A stretch of 64,000 bases of DNA, taken from assembly GCA_964431965.1 (NCBI GenBank), contig CAYSLU010000019.1, positions 1 through 64,000 of the forward strand, read 5' to 3'. How positions within the stretch are numbered: position 1 is the stretch's first letter; the number at the start of each line of letters is the position of its first letter. This DNA is from CAYSLU01 sp964431965 (lineage in GTDB: Bacteria; Verrucomicrobiota; Kiritimatiellia; CAIKKV01; CAYSLU01). A program made the position numbers and the translations under genes. The notes beneath the pieces were generated by a model, which saw only the letters and a list, made by a program, of their open reading frames with translations, had not been told where the DNA came from and made no database searches. This document shows, piece after piece, positions 1-8,225 of the stretch.

Positions 1-67
1 ACTAGTCGCATTGCATTCCGCATCCGCCATCCATAGAGTAACCGCCGGTTACAGGGAGATCCGTACC

Positions 68-694
68 ATGAACACAGCGGGATACGTCCTATGCGCCGCC
101 GCCGCTTACCTGACTGGCGCCATTCCCAGCGGCTACATCATCGCCCGGTCCCGGGGAGTGGACATCCGGAAGGTTGGAAGCTGTAACATCGGCGCCACCA
201 ATGTGTTCCGAACGCTTGGCCGACCGTGGGGGATCCTGACGTTCGTCGCGGATGCGCTGAAGGGATTCGTGCCGGCCTGCGTCTTCCCCCTGATCGCGCG
301 CCATTGGATGGGATACGAAGGCGGAAGCGGCCTGTCGCTTCTGTGCGCCGTCATGGCCATCGCCGGCCACAACTGGCCCGTATACCTGGGGTTCAAGGGG
401 GGCAAAGGCGTGGCGACGACGGCGGGGAGCCTGCTCGGCATCGCGCCGTCCGCAGCGGGTATCGGCTTCGCCGTCTGGGCGATCGTGTTCCTGGCCACCC
501 GTTACGTCTCCGTGGCGTCCATCACGACCGCCATCGCCGTCCCGGCCTCAGCCTGGTTCCTGTACGGGTCCGATGGCGCCACCTTGCCGGGCGTGCTGTC
601 CGGCCTGGGCGCCCTCGTCGTCGTCCGGCACAAGTCCAACATCCGGCGCCTCGTGAACGGCACGGAAAGCCGGTTCGCCAGAAAGCCCCGTTGA
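68..694 (+). CDS. plsY: Glycerol-3-phosphate acyltransferase PlsY
   Basis: 208 aa integral membrane enzyme that transfers the acyl group from acyl-phosphate to the sn-1 position of glycerol-3-phosphate, the first step of phospholipid synthesis. The three PlsY motifs are visible: GSCNIGATNVFR near residue 38, GHNWPVYLGFKGGKGVATT near residue 103, and RHKSNIRRLVNG near the C-terminus. Hydrophobic segments separate them as expected. The ATG at 68 is chosen over an upstream in-frame ATG because it follows a GGGAG ribosome-binding site and directly begins the first membrane segment. Its stop overlaps the gpsA start (ATGA), so the two genes are translationally coupled; gpsA makes the glycerol-3-phosphate that PlsY consumes. 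Confidence 0.95.
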   Translation: MNTAGYVLCAAAAYLTGAIPSGYIIARSRGVDIRKVGSCNIGATNVFRTLGRPWGILTFVADALKGFVPACVFPLIARHWMGYEGGSGLSLLCAVMAIAGHNWPVYLGFKGGKGVATTAGSLLGIAPSAAGIGFAVWAIVFLATRYVSVASITTAIAVPASAWFLYGSDGATLPGVLSGLGALVVVRHKSNIRRLVNGTESRFARKPR

Positions 695-1695
695 TGACGG
701 CTCGCACCATAGCGGTGATCGGCGACGGAGGCTGGGGCACGGCCCTGGCGGTTCTGCTCGCCGGCAAGGGCGACCGCGTCACCGTGTGGGGCCCGTTTCC
801 CGACTATGTGGCCCAGGTCCGCGATACAGGCCGGAACGAGCTGTATCTGCCCGGGGTGACCATCCCGCCGGCCGTGCGCTGGACGGCGGACCGCGCCGAG
901 GCTGTGGCGGGCGCGGACGTCGTGGTGCTGGCGGTTCCGAGCAAGTTCTTTCGCGACGTGGCGGCCTCGTTCGCCAGCCGGATCCCCGCCGAGGCGCTCG
1001 TGGTCAGCGTCGCGAAGGGCCTGGACGAGCGGGCGCGAACGCGGATGACCGAGGTGGCCGATGAGGTGCTGGGCGCGGGACCGTGCGCGGCGCTGTCGGG
1101 GCCCAGCCACGCCGAAGAAGTCGCGCGGGGCATCCCGACCGCGGTGGTGATCGCCTGCTCCGACCCGGCGCGGGCGAGCGGTCTGCAGTCCGTGTTCATG
1201 ACCCCGCGCTTCCGGGTCTACACGAGCGACGACGTCGTCGGCGTCGAACTCGGGGGCGCGCTCAAGAACATCATCGCGGTCGCGGTGGGCGTCAGCGACG
1301 GCCTCGGGTTCGGGGACAACACGCGGGCCGCTTTGATCACCCGGGGGCTGGTCGAGATGTCGCGGCTCGGCTGCGCCCTGGGGGCGCAGCCCGCCACGTT
1401 CGCGGGGCTCAGCGGCATGGGCGATCTCATCGTCACCTGCACGAGCCGGCACAGCCGGAACCGCGCGGTCGGCGAGCGGCTGGGCCGGGGCGAGACGATC
1501 GAGGCCATCACGGCAAGCATGAAGCAGGTCGCCGAAGGCGTCGGCAACTGCGCCATTGCGCGGGCCATCGCCCGGGACCGGGGCGTGGACGTTCCGATCA
1601 CGGACGAGGTGTACGCGATCCTGCGCGAAGGAAAGCGTCCCCTGGAAGCCGTTCAGTCGCTCATGACCCGGTCGGCCAAGCCCGAGGGCGCCTAA
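694..1695 (+). CDS. gpsA: NAD(P)-dependent glycerol-3-phosphate dehydrogenase
   Basis: 333 aa cytosolic enzyme reducing dihydroxyacetone phosphate to sn-glycerol-3-phosphate for phospholipid synthesis. The N-terminal Rossmann motif reads IGDGGWGTALA instead of the usual GxGxWGTA. The catalytic-lysine segment GGALKNIIAVAVG, the DNTRAALITRGL segment and GLSGMGDLIVTC all match the family, and the length is normal. The start overlaps the plsY stop by one base. A hairpin followed by a short T run lies about 100 bases downstream. Confidence 0.96.
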   Translation: MTARTIAVIGDGGWGTALAVLLAGKGDRVTVWGPFPDYVAQVRDTGRNELYLPGVTIPPAVRWTADRAEAVAGADVVVLAVPSKFFRDVAASFASRIPAEALVVSVAKGLDERARTRMTEVADEVLGAGPCAALSGPSHAEEVARGIPTAVVIACSDPARASGLQSVFMTPRFRVYTSDDVVGVELGGALKNIIAVAVGVSDGLGFGDNTRAALITRGLVEMSRLGCALGAQPATFAGLSGMGDLIVTCTSRHSRNRAVGERLGRGETIEAITASMKQVAEGVGNCAIARAIARDRGVDVPITDEVYAILREGKRPLEAVQSLMTRSAKPEGA

Positions 1696-1794
1696 CTCGA
1701 CGCCTGGCCTTCAGAAGCTCTGCGGAGTCCAACGGACGACACGGAGGTCGTCCCTCCAGCGCCAAAAACCGCACGCTCCTTCTGCATCCTGGAG

Positions 1795-1819
1795 GGTCGG
1801 GCTCCGTCCCGACCGTTTT
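1795..1819 (+). terminator. Candidate rho-independent terminator after gpsA
   Basis: GGTCGGG (1795-1801) and CCCGACC (1808-1814) form a 7-bp GC stem with a 6-base loop, followed by GTTTT. It sits within a wider inverted repeat (CCCTCCAG ... CTGGAGGG, about 1753-1796), so it may be part of a REP-like palindrome doubling as terminator. The T run is on the plus strand, which fits gpsA rather than the convergent yidC. Confidence 0.55.
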
Positions 1820-1846
1820 CCCCCGACTCCTTTACAGGACGCCACA

Positions 1847-3685
1847 CTACTTCGCGGACCGCCGCTTGTGCCAGAGCAGCTGCACGATCATCAGGCACTG
1901 ATTCGTGACCCAGTAGAGATTCAGGGCGGCGGGCATCGTGTAGAAGATGAACAGCATCATCACGGGCATGATGACCACCATCATCTTCTGCTGGCTGGCG
2001 TCGCCCGCCGAGGGCGTCAGCTTGGACTGCCACGCCATGGTCACGGCGTTGATCAGCGGCAGGATATTGACGGCGATCGGCAGCACCCCGCGCAGGAGGC
2101 CTTCCTGATCGCTGAGGTCGGGAATCCACAGGAACGGCGCGAAGCGCAGCTCCACGGCGCTGCGCAGCACGGTGAACAGCGCGAAGAAGACGGGGATCTG
2201 CACGAGCGTCGGCAGGCAGCCGCCGAGGAACGGGTTGACCTTGTTCTTCTTGTACAGGTCCATCGTCTCGCGGTGCAGCACCTGCGGCTTGTCCTTGTAC
2301 TTTTCGCGCAAGGCGGTGATCTGCGGCTGGAGCGCCTGCATGCGCTTCATGCTCTCGGTTCCCTTGTGGGTCACCGGCCAGAAGATGATGCGGACCACGA
2401 TCGTGAGCAGGATGATGGCGACGCCGTAGCTCGGGATGAGCGAATAGATGGCGTTCAGCCCCCAGAGCAGCCACCCGCAGACCATCTTCCACATGCCGAA
2501 CTCCATGACGTCTTCCCGGTGGTTGCCGAGCTGACGGATGCCGGTGTACTCCTTGGGGCCGACGTAGTAGTGCAGCTCATGGGTCACGGACTCGCCCGGC
2601 CCCAGCTTCGCGCTGCCGACGCGCAGCACGGCGGCCACGCTGTTGATCAGGGCCGCGGGCGACCACGTGCCGGGCTCTCCGGGCCGCTCGCCGGCCGTGA
2701 GGCGCCCGGCCTCCAGCACGTAGCCGGGGGAATCGGCCTCCAAGTCCAGGATCTGCGTGAAGAACTGGCTCTTGACCGCCACCCAGTCGGTATCGGCCCG
2801 GACCGGCTCCCGAATGCCCGCCGGCAGCGGATCGGCCAGGCGGGGCTTCATCATGGAGCAGCCGCCGCGGCGCCCCTCGTCCTCGAAGAAGTCCGCGAGC
2901 GCCACCTGGCTGCGGCTGAAGAAGCTCTTCTGCGCCCAGTGGCGGACGCTTTCGCCGCCGCCCGCCGGCAGGACGTCGATCCCGAGCGCGGCGCTCTGTG
3001 CCGCCACGACCTGCGAGCCCGGGATGCGCATCGGGCCGAGCTGCAGGCCATAGGATGGGACGTCGAGGGCTTCGGAGCCGCCGTTCGACAGCACGTCGAC
3101 GACGATCAGCTCGTACCGGTTGGTCAGCGTGACGGTCCGCACCAGCTGGAGCCCGTCGGCGCGCCGGCGCTCGACGCGCGCGGAGCGCCCGCCGGCTTGG
3201 GCCGCCAGCGTGAAATCATCGCGCGCCGAGAGCCCCGGAACGTCCAGCATGCTCAGAGCCGGCCGATCGCCGAAATCCAGGTAGACCGGCGGGCTGGACG
3301 GGGCGAGCGCCTCCCGGAACGCCATCAGCTCCACCGCGGCCACGCCCCCGCCCCATGACGACAGCACCACCGCGGTGGTCTCGTTGGACAGGGTCACGCG
3401 CTGCTCCGGAAGCTCGGGCGCGGAAGCGGCCTGCAGCACGGCCGCCACGCTGCCGGTGTGCGCCTCGGGCGCCGGCCGGGCGGTCGCGATCGGCTCCGCG
3501 GCAGCATTCGTGGCGGGGCGGTCGGGCGCGTCCGCGGCGGCATCCCCGGCGGGGGCCACGGCCGTCGGCGCCGGTTTCGGCGGGACGGGCGGGGCGAAGT
3601 AGCGCTGATAGAGCGGCCCCCACGCAAACAGCACGGCCATCAGGAATCCGATGACGACGATATCGCGGATAGACAAATTCTTCAT
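1847..3685 (-). CDS. yidC: Membrane protein insertase YidC
   Basis: 612 aa insertase that folds and inserts inner-membrane proteins alone or with SecYEG. It has an N-terminal anchor (residues 5-22, ending WGPLYQRYF), a large periplasmic P1 beta domain (about 100-370), and the C-terminal five-helix 60KD_IMP domain with YSLIPSYGVAIILLTIVVRIIFWPVT, LGGCLPTLVQIPVFFALF and NLYWVTNQCLMIVQ. The start MKNLSIRD is preferred over an in-frame ATG 87 bases upstream because membrane anchoring begins immediately; the ribosome-binding site is weak. It is the last gene of the rpmH-rnpA-yidD-yidC cluster. The long P1 domain is typical of Gram-negative (diderm) YidC. Confidence 0.96.
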   Translation of the reverse strand: MKNLSIRDIVVIGFLMAVLFAWGPLYQRYFAPPVPPKPAPTAVAPAGDAAADAPDRPATNAAAEPIATARPAPEAHTGSVAAVLQAASAPELPEQRVTLSNETTAVVLSSWGGGVAAVELMAFREALAPSSPPVYLDFGDRPALSMLDVPGLSARDDFTLAAQAGGRSARVERRRADGLQLVRTVTLTNRYELIVVDVLSNGGSEALDVPSYGLQLGPMRIPGSQVVAAQSAALGIDVLPAGGGESVRHWAQKSFFSRSQVALADFFEDEGRRGGCSMMKPRLADPLPAGIREPVRADTDWVAVKSQFFTQILDLEADSPGYVLEAGRLTAGERPGEPGTWSPAALINSVAAVLRVGSAKLGPGESVTHELHYYVGPKEYTGIRQLGNHREDVMEFGMWKMVCGWLLWGLNAIYSLIPSYGVAIILLTIVVRIIFWPVTHKGTESMKRMQALQPQITALREKYKDKPQVLHRETMDLYKKNKVNPFLGGCLPTLVQIPVFFALFTVLRSAVELRFAPFLWIPDLSDQEGLLRGVLPIAVNILPLINAVTMAWQSKLTPSAGDASQQKMMVVIMPVMMLFIFYTMPAALNLYWVTNQCLMIVQLLWHKRRSAK

Positions 3686-3729
3686 AGTTCGCTCTTTCTC
3701 GCCGGCGCCGGGGCCCCCGGCCGCGGCCG

Positions 3730-4011
3730 CTATGGCACGGGGTCGTATCCCCCCGCGTGAAACGGATGACACCGCAGGATCCGCCTGATGCCCAGCGCGA
3801 GCCCGCGCGCGCCGCCGTGCTTCCGCACGGCATCGACGCAGTACGCCGAACAGGAGGGTTCAAACCGGCACGAGGCACCCAGCAGGGGGGACAGCGCCGC
3901 CTGGTACACGCGCACCGCGGCGACGATCAGCCGGCCGGCCCAGTCCGGCCGGCCGGAGTGCGGCCGGCGATCACGGCGGTGCAATCGGCTCAGCACGACG
4001 TCCTCCCGCAT
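3730..4011 (-). CDS. yidD: Membrane protein insertion efficiency factor YidD
   Basis: 93 aa small membrane-associated protein that assists YidC-dependent insertion. The diagnostic segment RVYQAALSPLLGASCRFEPSCSAYCVDAVRKHGGARG is followed by GIRRILRCHPFHAGGYDPVP, a canonical YidD C-terminus. Its start lies inside the 3' end of rnpA (22-base overlap), which suggests translational coupling; yidC follows after 44 bases. Confidence 0.93.
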   Translation of the reverse strand: MREDVVLSRLHRRDRRPHSGRPDWAGRLIVAAVRVYQAALSPLLGASCRFEPSCSAYCVDAVRKHGGARGLALGIRRILRCHPFHAGGYDPVP

Positions 4012-4397
4012 ATTCCCATCCGGCCGGCCAGGCCGAGCAGCTCGCGCTCGACCTCCGCCGGAGACGCCTGCAGCAAAGCCGCGCGCGCAATCAGAACCAC
4101 ATCGACCTCGCCGTTCAGGCGGTGCCGGTTCTGCCGATACGCCTCGCGCATCCGGCGCTTGGCGCGGGCGCGGAACACGGCATTCCCGACCTTCCGGCCG
4201 GCGACGACGCCCAGCCGCAGCGAAGCGCCCGGTCCGGCGCGCAGCAAAAGGACCATATAGCGGCCGACAGCCTTCCGGCCCTGGTCGTAGGCCTCGCGAA
4301 ACAGTCGGGATTCCTGAAGACGCTGGGACGGCCGAAGCCGCCGATCCGGCGCCGGAACGTGCGGTTGTGCCGCCCCGTTGTTCGAAAGGCCCGTCAT
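3990..4397 (-). CDS. rnpA: Ribonuclease P protein component
   Basis: 135 aa basic protein subunit of RNase P, which with the M1 RNA matures tRNA 5' ends. The N-terminal FREAYDQGRKAVGRYMVLLL strand/helix and the RNR signature region RLGVVAGRKVGNAVFRARAKRRMREAYR are clear. A low-complexity N-terminal extension of about 20 residues precedes the conserved core at LRPSQRLQESRLF, so the true start may lie slightly downstream. It sits 23 bases after rpmH and overlaps yidD, the universal bacterial order. Confidence 0.93.
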   Translation of the reverse strand: MTGLSNNGAAQPHVPAPDRRLRPSQRLQESRLFREAYDQGRKAVGRYMVLLLRAGPGASLRLGVVAGRKVGNAVFRARAKRRMREAYRQNRHRLNGEVDVVLIARAALLQASPAEVERELLGLAGRMGICGRTSC

Positions 4398-4420
4398 GGC
4401 CGGAGCGGCTCCGGTGTGCG

Positions 4421-4555
4421 CTAGATCGTCAGACGCGCACGGCCCTGCTGGCGCCGGTGCTTGATCACCTTGCGTCCATCGGCTGTGGCCATGCGCTTGC
4501 GGAACCCGTGCTTGCGCTGACGCTTCTTCTTCGACGGCGTGTATGTCCGTTTCAT
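4421..4555 (-). CDS. rpmH: 50S ribosomal protein L34
   Basis: 44 aa, very basic ribosomal protein of the large subunit. The whole family pattern is present: MKRTYTPSKKKRQRKHGFRK at the start, then RMATADGRKVIKHRRQQGRARL near the end. A GGGAG ribosome-binding site precedes the ATG. It is first in the rpmH-rnpA-yidD-yidC operon, behind a sigma-70-type promoter at 4588-4615. Unlike many bacteria, no dnaA lies on the other side; a PHP-domain gene does. Confidence 0.95.
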   Translation of the reverse strand: MKRTYTPSKKKRQRKHGFRKRMATADGRKVIKHRRQQGRARLTI

Positions 4556-4587
4556 CCGGAAAAACTCCCTGTGGCTAAAGCGCGGGT

Positions 4588-4615
4588 AAGGTATCAGGTC
4601 CCGTTGGGGAGTCAA
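4588..4615 (-). promoter_or_regulatory. Sigma-70-type promoter of rpmH operon
   Basis: Read on the minus strand, TTGACT (4615-4610) and TACCTT (4593-4588) are separated by 16 bases, with a TG just before the -10. The predicted transcript would start about 25 bases ahead of rpmH. This is consensus inspection only. Confidence 0.55.
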
Positions 4616-4679
4616 GGCTCGTCGTTCAGGTTCTGCCGTTTCAACTGCGGTTCCCGCGTGACTCCGAGGCGCCGCGTGG

Positions 4680-4685
4680 CATAAT
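4680..4685 (+). promoter_or_regulatory. -10 element placing transcription start at or near the ATG
   Basis: CATAAT ends 8 bases before the ATG at 4694, so transcription would begin within about 2 bases of the start codon. No Shine-Dalgarno sequence is visible, so translation may be leaderless. No good -35 is seen. Confidence 0.4.
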
Positions 4686-4693
4686 TCCGCCCC

Positions 4694-6052
4694 ATGACTA
4701 CGCCAGAACGCACGGAACGCGACGTGGATTCGTTCGATCCGCAGGTCCGCCGCGAGGCGCTCCGCCGCCTGGCGGCCGCCGGCCCGCTGCCGCCCCCGGG
4801 CGGCAACGTGAACATGCACCTGCACTCGTTCTTCTCGTACAACGCCCGCGGCTGGTCGCCTTCGCACCTCGCGTGGGCCGCGCGCCAGGCCGGGCTGCAC
4901 GCGGCGGGCCTGTGCGACTTCGACGTGCTCGACGGCCTGGAGGAGTTCCGGGACGCGGCCGCCCTCGTCGGGCTCCGCGCCACGGTGAACGTCGAGACCC
5001 GCGGCTACCTCCCGGAGTTCGCGGACGTGGAGATGACGTCCCCCGGCGAGCCGGGCGTCACGTACCTGATGGGCGCCGGCTTCGTCCGGCCCCCGGCCCC
5101 CGGCACGCCGCAGGCGAAGACGCTCGCGGCGTACCGCGACGGCGCGCGCCGGCGGAACGTCGAGCTGGTCGGGCGCATCAACGCGAAGCTCGCGGCCGTC
5201 GCGATCGACTACGAGCGCGACGTCCTGCCGCTGGCGCCGGCCGGCGCCGCCACCGAGCGGCACATCATCCGCGCCTACGTCAGCCGCTCGCGCCAGGCAT
5301 TCCCGGCCGCCGATGCGTTTCGCGCCTTCTGGGCCGCCACGCTCGGGCTTGCGGCGGCCGACATGGCCCGGATCGCGGACGACGTGCCGGCCCTGGAGGA
5401 GCGCGTCCGGTCGAAGCTCGCGAAGCGCGGCGGCCTCGGCTACGAGCAGCCGACGCCCCGCACGTTCCCGCCGGTCGGCGACTTCTTCGCCTGGGTGCGC
5501 TCCTGCGGCGCGATCCCGATGATCACGTGGCTGGACGGCACCAGCGCCGGCGAGCAGGCTCCCGCGAAGATGATCGAGTGCATGCGGGGCAAGGGCGCCG
5601 CGGCGCTCAACATCATTCCGGACCGGAACTGGAACTTCAAGAGCGCGGACGAGCGGAAGCTCAAGACGGCGAAGCTCCGCGAGATCGTCGCGGTCAGCGA
5701 GTCGTTCGGCCTGCCGATCAACATCGGGACCGAGATGAACCGGGACGGCCAGCCGTTCGTGGACGACCTCGCCGGCGAGGCGCTGCGGCCGCACGCGGAG
5801 GCGTTCCGCCGCGGGGCCGAGGTGTTCGTCGGGCACACGTGGCTGCTCCGCTACGGCGGCTACTCGTACGTGGGGGCGGGGGCGGACGCGGAGTTCGGGG
5901 CAGACGGAGCCCGGAAGAACGCGTTCTTCCGGGCGGTCGGGGCCCTGCCGCCGCCGTCGGCGGCGCAGGCGGGCCAGCTGGACGAGATGGGCCGGGAGCG
6001 GGCGCTCGCGGCGATGCGGGATTCCGCGGCCAAGGGCCGCTGGACGATATAG
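4694..6052 (+). CDS. PHP-domain protein, probable metal-dependent phosphoesterase
   Basis: 452 aa. The PHP signature begins at NMHLHSFFSYN (about residue 40), whose HxH would bind catalytic metal. It is followed by AARQAGLHAAGLCDFDVLDGLEEF, equivalent to the TDHD strand of PHP proteins, and ATVNVETRGYLPEF. Later acidic and histidine positions (INIGTEMNRDG, VFVGHTWLLRYG) fit the C-terminal metal ligands. PHP proteins hydrolyse phosphate esters; the substrate here is unknown. There is no signal peptide, so it is cytosolic. It is followed by an aldolase and a sugar-alcohol dehydrogenase on the same strand, so a role in sugar-phosphate metabolism is possible but only an inference. Confidence 0.7.
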   Translation: MTTPERTERDVDSFDPQVRREALRRLAAAGPLPPPGGNVNMHLHSFFSYNARGWSPSHLAWAARQAGLHAAGLCDFDVLDGLEEFRDAAALVGLRATVNVETRGYLPEFADVEMTSPGEPGVTYLMGAGFVRPPAPGTPQAKTLAAYRDGARRRNVELVGRINAKLAAVAIDYERDVLPLAPAGAATERHIIRAYVSRSRQAFPAADAFRAFWAATLGLAAADMARIADDVPALEERVRSKLAKRGGLGYEQPTPRTFPPVGDFFAWVRSCGAIPMITWLDGTSAGEQAPAKMIECMRGKGAAALNIIPDRNWNFKSADERKLKTAKLREIVAVSESFGLPINIGTEMNRDGQPFVDDLAGEALRPHAEAFRRGAEVFVGHTWLLRYGGYSYVGAGADAEFGADGARKNAFFRAVGALPPPSAAQAGQLDEMGRERALAAMRDSAAKGRWTI

Positions 6053-6092
6053 AACACGCCGCCGCGGGCGGCGGGAAGGAAAGCAGGAGCGC

Positions 6093-6746
6093 ATGAGCAC
6101 CGTACGCGAAGAGCTGGTTCGGTTCGGAGTCAAGATCGCCCAGGGCGGCCTCGTGGCCGGGGCCGGCGGCAACATCAGCGCCCGCGAGGGCGACATCGTC
6201 TGGATGAAGCCGAGCGGCTTCGCGATGGACGAGATCACGCCGGCCGACCTGTGCGGCATGGACCTCGCCAGCGGCCGGCAGGTCAAGGGCAAGAACCGCC
6301 CCACCTCCGAGGTGGGCATGCACCTCGCGATCTATCGCGCCCGGCCGGAGATCCAGGCGATCTTCCACACGCACTCGCCGTGGGCGTCCGGGGTCCTCAG
6401 CTCCGGGGCCACGCTGAAGCCGATGTTCGCCGAGTTCGTGTGCGACCTCGGCCGCGTGGGCACCGTGCCCTACGTCACGCCGACCACCCAGCTGCTGGCG
6501 GACGCCATGGGCCGGGCCGCGAAGAAGATGGACACGATCTTCATGGTGAACCACGGGATCTGCGCGCTGGGCGTCACGATGAAGCAGGCGTTCTACCGCT
6601 GCGTCGTCGTGGAGGATGCCGCCAAGTCGCAGATCGCCGCGACCATCGTGGGCCGCCCCCGCTTCCTGTCGAAGCGCCAGCAGGCGGACCTGATGGCGCT
6701 CGACGCGCCGAAGCACCGCATCAAGATGATGGAAAAGGGAGGCTGA
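6093..6746 (+). CDS. Class II aldolase/adducin family protein (FucA/AraD-like)
   Basis: 217 aa zinc-dependent aldolase or epimerase acting on a sugar phosphate. Family features seen: GLVAGAGGNISAREGD (substrate-binding loop), KPSGFAMDEITPADL, the general acid/base region RPTSEVGMHLAIYRARPEIQAIFHTHSPWAS with the HTH zinc ligands, and the third histidine in FMVNHGICALG. The best guess is L-fuculose- or L-rhamnulose-1-phosphate-type aldolase, but substrate cannot be assigned. It is preceded by GGAAAGGAAAG-type purines and ends two bases before the GTG of the next gene, with which it is surely co-transcribed. Confidence 0.82.
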   Translation: MSTVREELVRFGVKIAQGGLVAGAGGNISAREGDIVWMKPSGFAMDEITPADLCGMDLASGRQVKGKNRPTSEVGMHLAIYRARPEIQAIFHTHSPWASGVLSSGATLKPMFAEFVCDLGRVGTVPYVTPTTQLLADAMGRAAKKMDTIFMVNHGICALGVTMKQAFYRCVVVEDAAKSQIAATIVGRPRFLSKRQQADLMALDAPKHRIKMMEKGG

Positions 6747-6748
6747 CC

Positions 6749-7537
6749 GTGAACCTGAAGGACCGCCGCGCCGTCATCACCGGATCCGCCCAGGGACTGG
6801 GCCAGGCGATTGCGCAGCGCCTGCTCGAGGAAGGCGGCCGCGTGCTCGTGGCCGATCTCCAGGAGGCGCATCTCGTCGCCACCCGCGACCAGCTGCGCGC
6901 TTCGTTCGGGGAAGACCGCGTGGCCCACGCCGTGTGCGACGTGACGAAGGAGGACGACGTCCGGCGCGCCGTTGAAGCCGCCGGGCAGGCGTTCGGAGGG
7001 ATCGACATCTTCGTCGCCAACGCCGGCATCCTGATCGCGGGGCCGATCGCCGAGTTCGACGTCGCCCGCTGGCGCAAGGTGATCGATGTTAACCTCGTCG
7101 GCCAGATGATCTGCATGAAGCACGCGCTGCCCGCCCTGGCCCGCGCGGGGCGGGGCTCGTTCATCCAGATCAACTCGAAGTCCGGCAAGAAGGGCTCGTT
7201 CAAGAACTCCGCCTACGCGGCCTCGAAGTTCGGCGCGATCGGCCTGGTCCAGAGCGCGGCGCTGGAGCTGGCGGAGAGCGGCGTGCGCGTCAACGCCATC
7301 TGCCCGGGCAACCTGCTCGACTCGCCGCTCTGGACCCAGAGCCTGTTCAAGCAGTACGCGGCCAACCAGGGCATCTCCGAGGAGGAGGTTCGCCGGAAGT
7401 ACGTCGACCAGGTGCCGATGAAGCGGCCGTGCACGTACCAGGACGTGTGCAACGTCGTGGTGTTTCTGGCTTCGGATGCGTCCGCGTACATGACCGGACA
7501 GGCGATCAACGTGACGGGCGGGCAGGAGATGCGGTAG
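6749..7537 (+). CDS. SDR-family dehydrogenase resembling sorbitol-6-phosphate 2-dehydrogenase
   Basis: 262 aa classical short-chain dehydrogenase. It has the NAD(P) motif TGSAQGLG (residues 11-18), the NAG strand in FVANAGIL, and the catalytic Ser ... YAASK. The terminal INVTGGQEMR resembles SrlD-type sorbitol-6-phosphate dehydrogenases. The start is GTG, chosen because GGGAGG lies immediately upstream and the Rossmann strand begins at once. The tight spacing after the class II aldolase suggests a short pathway that oxidises a polyol phosphate or deoxysugar and cleaves the product. Confidence 0.8.
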   Translation: MNLKDRRAVITGSAQGLGQAIAQRLLEEGGRVLVADLQEAHLVATRDQLRASFGEDRVAHAVCDVTKEDDVRRAVEAAGQAFGGIDIFVANAGILIAGPIAEFDVARWRKVIDVNLVGQMICMKHALPALARAGRGSFIQINSKSGKKGSFKNSAYAASKFGAIGLVQSAALELAESGVRVNAICPGNLLDSPLWTQSLFKQYAANQGISEEEVRRKYVDQVPMKRPCTYQDVCNVVVFLASDASAYMTGQAINVTGGQEMR

Positions 7538-7569
7538 CCGGCGCGGTCAGGGGGGGGCGGCGCGGGCGA

Positions 7570-8016
7570 TCAGGTCGTCAGGATTTCCAGCACGTCCTTC
7601 ACCGACTCGGCCTTGAGCAGCCGCTCGCGGCGGGAGCCGTCGTTCAGGATCTGGCTCATTTCCGCCAGGAACTGGATGTGCGGACCCGTCCGGTTCACCG
7701 GCGAGACCGTCATCACGAAGATGTTCGACGGCTGGCCGTCCAGCGACCCGAAGTCCACCCCTTCGCGCTTCATCGCGAAGGCGGTCACCAGCGCGTCCAC
7801 GCTATCGGTCTTGCCGTGCGGGATCGCGATTCCGTGCTGCATCCCGGTGGACATCTTCTGCTCGCGTTCGAGGACCGCCTTGAGCGCGGCGTCGCGGTCC
7901 TTGATCCGACCGGTCGCGCACATCGTGTCGATCATCTCGACGATGATGTGGTCCTTCGTGCTGCCCTTGAGGGCGATCACGATGTGTTCTTCCGGTAGAA
8001 GCTTGCGCAGGTTCAT
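7570..8016 (-). CDS. PTS fructose/nitrogen-type EIIA domain protein
   Basis: 148 aa single-domain PTS EIIA protein. The phosphorylation-site motif is intact in MQHGIAIPHGKTD (His67), and the domain spans nearly the whole protein, from LRKLLPEEHIVIALKG to ERLLKAESVKDVLEIL. Such stand-alone proteins either feed a fructose-type transporter or act as PtsN-like regulators. No EIIB, EIIC, HPr or EI gene is present in the window, so a regulatory role is at least as likely as transport. It converges on the sugar-alcohol dehydrogenase gene, with only 32 bases between stops. Confidence 0.87.
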   Translation of the reverse strand: MNLRKLLPEEHIVIALKGSTKDHIIVEMIDTMCATGRIKDRDAALKAVLEREQKMSTGMQHGIAIPHGKTDSVDALVTAFAMKREGVDFGSLDGQPSNIFVMTVSPVNRTGPHIQFLAEMSQILNDGSRRERLLKAESVKDVLEILTT

Positions 8017-8138
8017 GCTGTCCCACTTGAAAAAAGGCGGGTCTTTTTACCAGAGTTTCGCCGCCAATGGCATCAAAAAATGCGACACAAAGAATGCGCG
8101 CCGGAGCCGATCCGTCCCCATCACTTGGGCAAATGCCC

Positions 8139-8167
8139 TTGCCGCACCGGTATCGCGCGGGTAGATT
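8139..8167 (+). promoter_or_regulatory. Possible sigma-70-type promoter
   Basis: TTGCCG (8139-8144) and TAGATT (8162-8167) are spaced by 17 bases, about 60 bases before the ATG at 8226. Match quality is moderate. Confidence 0.35.
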
Positions 8168-8225
8168 GCCGCAATCGGGCGCGGGCGTGATCGACCGCAC
8201 GCCCGGAGCCGGACAGGAGTCGTCC

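Noticed and set aside
3461..3760. Plus-strand open frames opposite the yidC N-terminus
   Set aside because: Arginine/glycine-rich shadows of the proline/alanine-rich YidC linker.
1..4600. A replication origin beside rpmH
   Set aside because: No dnaA gene, DnaA-box cluster or AT-rich unwinding region is visible on either side of the rpmH cluster.
8052..8070. TGGCATCAAAAAATGC as a sigma-54 promoter before the 8226 gene
   Set aside because: GG and GC are 11 bases apart instead of 10, and a sigma-70-type pair lies downstream.
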